Below are positions 59,501 through 64,000 of a stretch of 64,000 nt of DNA, piece after piece. Position 1 is the stretch's first letter. The number at the start of each line of letters is the position of its first letter. The DNA comes from Campylorhamphus procurvoides (lineage: Eukaryota; Chordata; Aves; Passeriformes; Dendrocolaptidae): NCBI GenBank assembly GCA_013396655.1, contig WBMV01007620.1, positions 496,001 through 560,000 on the forward strand, in the 5' to 3' direction. The notes below the pieces were generated by a model. It saw nothing but the letters and a program-made list of their open reading frames with translations, was not told the origin of the DNA and did no database searches. The translations under genes and the position numbers were made by a program.

Positions 59501-62500
59501 AAAAGCAAAAAAAGTTAAGAAAATCAATGCTACAACATATGATGTAAAATTATTTGCAAATTTAAAAATTTACTGTCTTGTGTTACAATACAAGGAAAAT
59601 AAGAACTAGCTTTTCTATGTTTGCAATTGTTCTTCCATTTCTTCATTTAATATTTCAATAGCTATTTATTTTCTGTATATTCAAATTTTCTGGCTGTCCC
59701 TAAATTCCTTCCAGCAACCTTTTTCCCCCAAAACAGAAAAACTCCAGTGTACATTACCATTAATACAACTCCAACTCCCACAATGAGAACAAGAAGTGTG
59801 GATAAAGGCAAAACAATACTCTGAAAATTACTCCCTTGGGGATTAAAGAACTTTCAGGATATTGTAATTCAGAGCAGCACTGAGAGCTTCTGTAGGCCTA
59901 TTTTGGAGACAAAAAGAAACTTCTACAACACTTTCTTCCTGCAGCCACACATTCAGTGCAGGCTGCAGAGAAAAATCAGTAAACAGGAAGGAATATATGA
60001 CGTAACCCAAATCATCTAGTAGTTTATTGTGTCAAACACTAGGGAAAATTCATAGGAAGGGAGGTTCTAGGCTTTAAAGCACTCAGCATATGGTTACTTG
60101 GAAGTAGTGACTTCATTTTCTTGGGTATGTCTCATCTTTTACTATGTTAACACCCATAAAGGGAACATCACTGCCATTTCCATTCTTCTTTGTCTGTTCT
60201 GTCACATTACACTTTTAGAATAAAACTAAGCTCTTAAAATAATTCTCCTAAACCATATTTCAACTTCTATTCCTGATCAAGTTAGGCTCAGTGTGGCAGA
60301 TATTAGCATCTACCACAGCATACCAGTTTCTTGTTTTCCTAGGTTTGTAATTCTTATCTGCAATTGTATGTCTCTTGCTAAGAAATCAAGGATGAAAAAT
60401 AAAATATTACATGTTACATTATAAGAAAAAAACCCACATTTTGTATTTTTAGAAATTATACAAAATCTCTTTAAATTCACAAGAAAATTTATTATGGATC
60501 TATATTTTACATGGCAATGAAAAGTTGCTTTATTACTCAGAATATAAAAAAAAAAGGAAAAAGAAAAATTTTGACCTGAATAATTACACACATGTGTTAT
60601 GTTGCACACAATGGTTTCGCCTGCTGTAGTTTTTTGGAGGAAAAACAACTACTGAGTAAAACAGTTGAATGTAAATCCAAAACTGACACAAGTATTTACA
60701 ATTACTACAATGTTTTAAATGTAAATGTCTTTACCTTTTAGAGATATTTGACACACTAGGTTTCACTTCTCTAGAGCACTTACCATGACATTTTTCATTA
60801 CTTAGTATTCAGAAACATGCTGCCTTTGACTAATTAATTTTGAATAATTTTCTCTAACAGTTTCCACAGAAGACTTACATTCAAGCAGTCTTAATTTTTT
60901 CTTTTATTTAAACGCAAATAGAAACAGAAATCAGCATATAAATAAGCTCTTCAAATATGATAGAATTCAATCCCTAGGCAGCATATTATCTGCTGCTGAG
61001 GATCCTACTATGGCTACTTATGATAGCATGAAGCTAAAACTGTTCTAGCAATAGAGTTCAAACTATGATCATAACAAACACATATGCTCTCATCTACTAT
61101 AACATGCCTTCATTTAATTACAACAAGCTTCTGGATGATCCATATTTTCCATATTTCTAATACTACCTACACTGCTAAGAAATAACACTGATCATAAATC
61201 AAGGGCACTGTAAACAGATGGCATTGTTGTATAATAGCAAAATAAAGGACTGGAAAGATATTTGCATCCTAGACAAAACTCCTACCTTTGTTCATAAAAA
61301 CAACATGGCAGCATAACCTTCTTTACTTAAGTAGACAGATTGGCCTCCATTAATGGAAAAACAAATGCTATTTTCTCTGCTGTTATCATTAGTTAATACC
61401 AAATGAGATGGGAATTTTTTCATCACTTTTTCTGTGGTACAAACATTTGACTGTTAAAGTTTGATGCTTCATCAGTTTTATCACTGCCAATAAACAGCCA
61501 TCAGAGGCTACGAATTTAATTTGGTGGTAGTATTTAAATTATAAGGAAAAGGTAGCTTTTCAGACAGCAATTTAGAGTTCAACAAATTTGATGGCTGAAC
61601 CTGATGGTCTTAGAGGTCTTTTCCAACCGGAATGATCCTATGATCCTAAATTTCCCTTCCCTTGTGCTGGCAATTGGCAATGAAATAAGTTACAAAACTT
61701 GTACCAGCCCTTTTTTTTCTTAGCAATCCTTTAAGAAATAAACTGTTCATAAATTAACTGATAAACGATAATTGATTCTCAATATAACAATAAATTGTCA
61801 AAATTATTTACTACATAATGAACAACACTTACAAAGACCCAATGCAAAATCTGGAAGTCACATGAAATAGTAACATCAGCCTCTTTTTCTTTACAAAGAA
61901 CTCGTTTGTGCGCTTTGTAGTCTTGCTAGAGTTGCCACCAAAATGCACCAAATAGATAAGCAGTGTGCGGGGTAAAAGACTGACCAAAAATCACTAGTGC
62001 TTTCAGCCCTCAGAGATCACACAGTCAAATTATATGTGTCAATATGGCTGCAAGACAGTTCTTCTTCCACTTGCACTAATTCATGGCAAATACATGCCAA
62101 TGGATGCCCCCACCTCCTACATGGACAATTAAAATTAAATTCAGTCTTCTCTTGGTCCTACTGGACCTGCCCTGAGGTCAAACATCATGACTGTATTCAG
62201 TTTGCTTCAACCCACTAATAAGCATGAGGATTTGTTTTTAAGCAAACGTGGTCCCTGAGACTGTGTTATCATCTTTGTGGTAACCTGCTGCTTTGACTTA
62301 CAAAAGAACCAAACTCTTCCAATGCGGCCATCTAGGCAAGCATTGTAGGATTAGTCCTTCTACCAGACTGGAGATCAGTGTGAAGTAAGGCACACCACAG
62401 TACCAAGAAAAAAAGATTCCATTAAAAATATTTGGGAGCAGACTTCCTGAACTCACACAAGGTTAAATTTTGAGAAGCACAAAAAAAGATCAGTGGTGAT

Positions 62501-63414
62501 ACATAATCCTACCTGGTGTTATGGTGGAATAAGAATCAGTGATTCCAAGAGTTTCTGTTAAAAAAAAAAAAAAGTTTGTGAAGTTTTCACATTTTAACTT
62601 TAAACCCCTATGAAATACATGCCCTAAAAATAAGCTTTCTTATTCTACTTTAGACTCCATTGTCCCAGGAGAAGTGAAAATATATGACCATTTATAAGGG
62701 AATTAAGTTACTTTCAGCATGAAAAATGCAAAAGCAACAATGAGAATCATATATTTATGTCCACATATGAGCCAGTGACTGCAGGCTCCCTATTGTTCCG
62801 AGTTTGAGAAAGTGGTGCTTTTAAGGTGTGACTCCCATTTATCCTACCCTACATGGGCTCTTTTTGGCATAAGTTGAATCATGTTCTTAAAATGTGTCCT
62901 TCCATCAGCAATGAAGACCAGTAGCTCCTATTACAGACATGGAGGAATCTGTATTGATATGGGATGAACCTGCTCCTTGTTTTCAAATGCAAAAATCAGG
63001 AAAGAAAGGGGTAGCAAGTTCTGATTGAGTCTTTATTGATCCTATTTGGTATCTCATTGCAAGAACATATATCATGTAAGTGTCTTTAAGGAATGGGGTG
63101 TACATTTTACTTCTGTAAAATACTTAAATAGTACCAGAAAGCATAGAAAACATTCTATCTATAGATATATCAAAATTATAATTTGTTAAAAAATAAAAAA
63201 GCCCAATTTGGGCTTTGGAAAGCAATGTAAAATTTTGAATAAAAATGTTAAGATCATGTAAGAAAATAATTTGAACTAAACAAATCTCAGTTGCTAAAAA
63301 AAACCCCAGCAACAACAACAAAAACCATGAATGCAACAAACACCTCCTTTGAAACCTTACTCTCCTCATGCAAATTCTCACCTGCACTTTGGGTAGTCTC
63401 CTCTGAAGACATAT
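38340..63414 (-). CDS. ADGRG2: Adhesion G-protein-coupled receptor G2 (23 exons, 5' end outside window)
   Basis: Plasma-membrane orphan-type adhesion GPCR (GPR64/HE6), known in mammals for Gs/Gq signalling and fluid reabsorption in efferent ducts. The 23 exons join to 1,053 codons plus stop; mammalian ADGRG2 is about 1,017 residues in total, so the bird stalk is longer. Order: short N-terminal exons, Cys-rich patch [11 protein letters not shown], Ser/Thr/Pro-rich stalk, GAIN domain, GPS motif with [13 protein letters not shown] (cleavage expected between Leu and Thr), seven membrane helices, and a cytoplasmic tail ending [16 protein letters not shown]. The third intracellular loop [20 protein letters not shown] is nearly identical to the mammalian one. 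The signal peptide exon was not found and should lie beyond 64,000. Confidence 0.95.
38525..41362. other. ADGRG2 last intron
   Basis: 2.8 kb without recognised repeats; the longest intron between the tail exons. Confidence 0.75.
41363..41515 (-). CDS. ADGRG2: ADGRG2 exon v (cytoplasmic tail)
   Basis: Encodes [19 protein letters not shown], then a Ser/Asn-rich run to DYSVHANGN. Very close to the mammalian tail. 153 nt, donor GTAAGT. Confidence 0.96.
42278..42379 (-). CDS. ADGRG2: ADGRG2 exon u (end of TM7, helix 8)
   Basis: Encodes [20 protein letters not shown] then [16 protein letters not shown] is a likely palmitoylation site. 102 nt. Confidence 0.95.
42380..44293. other. ADGRG2 intron after the TM6-TM7 exon
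   Basis: 1.9 kb, AT-rich, no recognised repeat or exon. Confidence 0.75.
44294..44568 (-). CDS. ADGRG2: ADGRG2 exon t (TM5, ICL3, TM6, TM7)
   Basis: Encodes [19 protein letters not shown] (ECL2 Cys and TM5), ICL3 [17 protein letters not shown]6 [17 protein letters not shown] and TM7 [11 protein letters not shown]. Between TM6 and TM7 it reads [12 protein letters not shown], three residues shorter than the mammalian FFAWGPVNVTFMYLF I recall. 275 nt. Confidence 0.96.
44857..44956 (-). CDS. ADGRG2: ADGRG2 exon s (TM4 and ECL2)
   Basis: Encodes [20 protein letters not shown] then [13 protein letters not shown]. 100 nt, donor GTGAGT in phase 2. Confidence 0.94.
45763..46031 (-). CDS. ADGRG2: ADGRG2 exon r (TM2, TM3, start of TM4)
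   Basis: Encodes [20 protein letters not shown] (TM2), then [20 protein letters not shown] (TM3) and [14 protein letters not shown]1 reads [12 protein letters not shown] with its disulfide Cys. 269 nt. Confidence 0.96.
46721..46845 (-). CDS. ADGRG2: ADGRG2 exon q (TM1)
   Basis: Encodes [15 protein letters not shown] then the TM1 helix [20 protein letters not shown] and VTYIAF. 125 nt, donor GTAAGT in phase 2. Confidence 0.95.
46934..46975. repeat. A-rich simple tract
   Basis: Poly-A interrupted by G in an ADGRG2 intron. Confidence 0.9.
47044..47105 (+). mobile_element. CR1 3' tail remnant
   Basis: GGTTGAACTCCATGATCCAT then GGGTCCCTTCCAACTTATTA and degenerate ATTCT units, as in CR1 3' ends. 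In the ADGRG2 intron between exons p and q. Confidence 0.75.
47438..47541 (-). CDS. ADGRG2: ADGRG2 exon p (GPS cleavage site and tethered agonist)
   Basis: Encodes [20 protein letters not shown] then [15 protein letters not shown]. Autoproteolysis is expected at HL|T, leaving TSFAVLM plus the next exon as tethered agonist. 104 nt, phase 0 donor. Confidence 0.96.
47647..47692 (-). CDS. ADGRG2: ADGRG2 exon o (GPS start)
   Basis: Encodes [15 protein letters not shown] plus one base: the first GPS Cys and the CVFWD motif. Good splice sites; 46 nt. Confidence 0.95.
48813..48935 (-). CDS. ADGRG2: ADGRG2 exon n (GAIN domain)
   Basis: Encodes [20 protein letters not shown] then [15 protein letters not shown] to PNQ, matching mammalian [15 protein letters not shown]. 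123 nt. Confidence 0.94.
49169..49318 (-). CDS. ADGRG2: ADGRG2 exon m (GAIN domain)
   Basis: Encodes [20 protein letters not shown], then PSLLSNLP to [20 protein letters not shown] and [10 protein letters not shown] mark the beta-rich GAIN part. 150 nt, phase 0 at both ends. Confidence 0.94.
50150..50410. mobile_element. Non-autonomous hAT-like DNA transposon (MITE)
   Basis: A 261-bp AT-rich element with imperfect terminal inverted repeats: left CAGTGGACTCCAAATG, right (reversed) CAGTGATCTCCAGAGT. It is flanked by an 8-bp duplication, GCTTAGAC at 50142-50149 and GTTTAGAC at 50411-50418, differing at one base. CAGTG ends and 8-bp TSDs are the hAT/Charlie signature. No transposase. In the ADGRG2 intron between exons l and m. 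Confidence 0.75.
51371..51527 (-). CDS. ADGRG2: ADGRG2 exon l (GAIN domain)
   Basis: Encodes [19 protein letters not shown], then [13 protein letters not shown] to SADLQ, matching mammalian [12 protein letters not shown] and PANLQ. 157 nt, donor GTTAAA. Confidence 0.93.
51864..52062 (-). CDS. ADGRG2: ADGRG2 exon k (stalk to GAIN)
   Basis: Encodes [20 protein letters not shown], then [13 protein letters not shown] to LLPPRISN plus two bases. It marks the start of the helical GAIN subdomain. 199 nt. Confidence 0.9.
52140..52516 (+). mobile_element. CR1 LINE 3' fragment
   Basis: TTAGCCTGGAGAAGAGGAGA, then AGGGGAGGTTGGGGTTGGAT and CTGGAACAGGCTCCCCAGAG in sense, ending ...CCCTTCCAAATCAATATATT. 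In the intron between ADGRG2 exons j and k, opposite to the gene. Confidence 0.9.
53014..53871 (-). mobile_element. CR1 LINE 3' end with remnant of ORF2 C-terminus
   Basis: Minus strand reads, with breaks, the end of a CR1 reverse transcriptase: [49 protein letters not shown] and [16 protein letters not shown], then the 3' UTR to TGATTATATGATTCTG. Truncated at the 5' side and not intact. About 860 bp, the longest transposon here. It ends about 80 bp from ADGRG2 exon j. Confidence 0.93.
53951..54642 (-). CDS. ADGRG2: ADGRG2 exon j (Ser/Thr/Pro-rich stalk)
   Basis: A single 692-nt exon of 230 codons, from [12 protein letters not shown] to DGHGSA, dominated by Ser, Thr and Pro with no Cys: a mucin-like stalk expected to be heavily O-glycosylated. 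Phases at both ends fit the flanking exons. Plus-strand ORFs across it are shadows. Confidence 0.92.
54926..54982. repeat. Polypurine tract
   Basis: A-rich then GGGAGGGGAGGG-type plus-strand purines, in the ADGRG2 intron between exons i and j (a polypyrimidine stretch in the transcript). Confidence 0.8.
55120..55180 (-). CDS. ADGRG2: ADGRG2 exon i (Cys-rich patch)
   Basis: Encodes [19 protein letters not shown] then M plus two bases, matching mammalian HCCCS and SPEELEKLQ. 61 nt, donor GTAAGT. Confidence 0.9.
55468..55550 (-). CDS. ADGRG2: ADGRG2 exon h
   Basis: Encodes (S)[18 protein letters not shown] then TNKAKISQL; the Cys matches mammalian LNCTFTIKL. 83 nt, donor GTAAGT. Confidence 0.85.
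56932..56966 (-). CDS. ADGRG2: ADGRG2 exon g
   Basis: A 35-nt exon, [11 protein letters not shown] plus two bases, aligning with mammalian YFIMCATAEAQ. Donor GTTTGT is non-optimal. Confidence 0.82.
57087..57126 (-). CDS. ADGRG2: ADGRG2 exon f
   Basis: A 40-nt exon, (S)[13 protein letters not shown], matching mammalian ELNKTLQTLSE. Donor GTAAGA, phase 0. Confidence 0.85.
57812..57868. repeat. (TTA/CTA/CCA)n trinucleotide repeat
   Basis: Triplet array ATTATTATTACTACTACTAC with CCA variants, in an ADGRG2 intron. Confidence 0.9.
58156..58229 (-). CDS. ADGRG2: ADGRG2 exon e
   Basis: Encodes [20 protein letters not shown] then PQEL plus two bases. 74 nt, clear AG and GTAAGT. Confidence 0.85.
59425..59492 (-). 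CDS. ADGRG2: ADGRG2 exon d
   Basis: Encodes (V)[18 protein letters not shown] then SVKI, aligning with mammalian FFRGEIMFQYDKES. 68 nt, donor GTAAGT. Confidence 0.8.
60576..60623 (-). CDS. ADGRG2: ADGRG2 exon c (extracellular, two-Cys segment)
   Basis: Encodes [16 protein letters not shown], matching the mammalian N-I-C-N-x-S-x-I-C-N-x-S segment in spacing. The acceptor is a CAGCAG tandem (NAGNAG): the alternative start at 60620 drops one Ala. The donor GTCAAA is unusually poor. Reading on to a GTAATA donor also keeps frame but aligns worse. Confidence 0.75.
60624..62512. other. ADGRG2 intron between exons b and c
   Basis: 1.9 kb; apart from the CR1 tail at 61.6 kb nothing is recognised. 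A further small N-terminal exon could be hidden here. Confidence 0.6.
61596..61647 (+). mobile_element. CR1 3' tail remnant
   Basis: TGAACCTGATGGTCTTAGAG, then GTCTTTTCCAACCGGAATGA and two ATCCTATG-type terminal units. In the intron between ADGRG2 exons b and c. Confidence 0.8.
62513..62554 (-). CDS. ADGRG2: ADGRG2 N-terminal exon b
   Basis: A 42-nt exon, (E)[13 protein letters not shown], with a good T-rich acceptor and GTAGGA donor. Phase 1 at both ends, as expected between exons a and c. Confidence 0.65.
63382..63414 (-). CDS. ADGRG2: ADGRG2 N-terminal exon a
   Basis: A 33-nt exon, split codon then [12 protein letters not shown] at 63415-63416 and donor GTGAGA. Assigned by phase continuity with the next exon and by position; low complexity makes it less certain. 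Confidence 0.6.
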
Positions 63415-64000
63415 CTGAAGTAGAAAAATTAATAACAGTAGAATCAATAAAAATGTAAAAAAGCCATGAAGTCTACATCTAACAAAATCTAAACAAGAGA
63501 AACATTATTAACATCTTGCCTGAAAGAGTAATAGGATGGGTGATAAAGTTATGGAGGATTCTTAGGGAAAAAAAAAGATAAAGAAGTAATAACTGCATTA
63601 ATAAAGTATTTTACATGTATGAATTTTTGAGAAAAAGATCAAGCATGCAAAATGTTGAGCTCAAACTGAGTATTATTTTTCTAAGTTCCATTTTAAGAAC
63701 AGCAGTAAAGCTTGTTAAGAATGGTCACATTATTTCAATACTAATAATTGAAATAATGCTCATATTATTTCAAAAATCTGAGTATCTGAATACACAGAGC
63801 TGGCAACTGAAAAGTTCCTTTTATTGGCTTCATTTTTTTAGAAGATGCAGATGAATTTTTCACATCCGATTGCAATAACTGCTTAATTCCAAGGGCCTTT
63901 TCCTGCATGAACTCACAACATTCATGAGCAGAGATGATACACTGGGTTTGGCAAACTGTCACTCAAAAAAAGCCAATTTTGCCAGTAACCATATATAAAT
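63415..64000. other. 5'-ward ADGRG2 intron, cut by window edge
   Basis: No convincing exon. A minus-strand stretch near 63,860-63,830 (SDVKNSSASS) recalls the mammalian DTDNSS segment but has no donor. Confidence 0.55.

Noticed and set aside
60529..60575. Extended form of ADGRG2 exon c ending at GTAATA
   Set aside because: It keeps frame but inserts a Phe-rich run absent from mammals; the shorter form aligns [12 protein letters not shown] without gaps.
63765..63962. 65-codon minus-strand frame as the next ADGRG2 exon
   Set aside because: SDVKNSSASS weakly resembles the mammalian N-terminus, but no GT donor follows in frame and no signal peptide is present.

Overview
The window is vertebrate genomic DNA, almost certainly from a bird and probably a songbird. 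The evidence is long AT-rich introns, several CR1 LINE 3' ends in both orientations, a solo LTR of a type I associate with songbird endogenous retroviruses, and two conserved genes in the order found on human Xp22.13. No bacterial, plasmid or phage features are present. Coding sequence was assembled by hand from splice signals, reading phase and similarity to remembered vertebrate orthologues. The exon chains below keep one open frame throughout.

Both genes lie on the minus strand. From 34,404 down to 1,857 is PHKA2, the liver-type regulatory alpha subunit of phosphorylase kinase. It has 27 exons and 1,007 codons starting at the true ATG; the last exons (six if the human count of 33 holds) lie left of the window. 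Its CpG-rich promoter sits at about 34.4-34.6 kb, with a short run of Ns in intron 1. From 63,414 down to 38,340 is ADGRG2 (GPR64/HE6), an adhesion G-protein-coupled receptor. It has 23 exons and 1,053 codons plus a stop; the signal peptide and first exons lie right of the window. The two genes are tandem: the ADGRG2 stop codon is 3.9 kb upstream of the PHKA2 start codon, with the ADGRG2 3' UTR, a GATA microsatellite and the PHKA2 promoter between them. No functional link between the products is implied; one controls glycogen breakdown and the other is an epithelial receptor.

The rest is introns and repeats. These are a 69-bp minisatellite (0.4 kb), CR1 fragments (0.9, 9.8, 13.7-14.3, 33.7, 47.0, 52.1, 53.0 and 61.6 kb), a solo LTR (10.8 kb), a decayed tRNA-derived SINE (29.5 kb), a short minisatellite (33.4 kb), a GATA array (34.8 kb), a non-autonomous hAT-like DNA transposon with 8-bp target duplication (50.1 kb) and several simple repeats.

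The window does not appear to hold an undescribed system. The most notable points are inside ADGRG2: an apparent three-residue loss of the Trp-Gly-Pro segment at the TM6/third extracellular loop, an expanded single-exon Ser/Thr/Pro-rich stalk, and a small N-terminal exon with a tandem NAGNAG acceptor and a poor donor.
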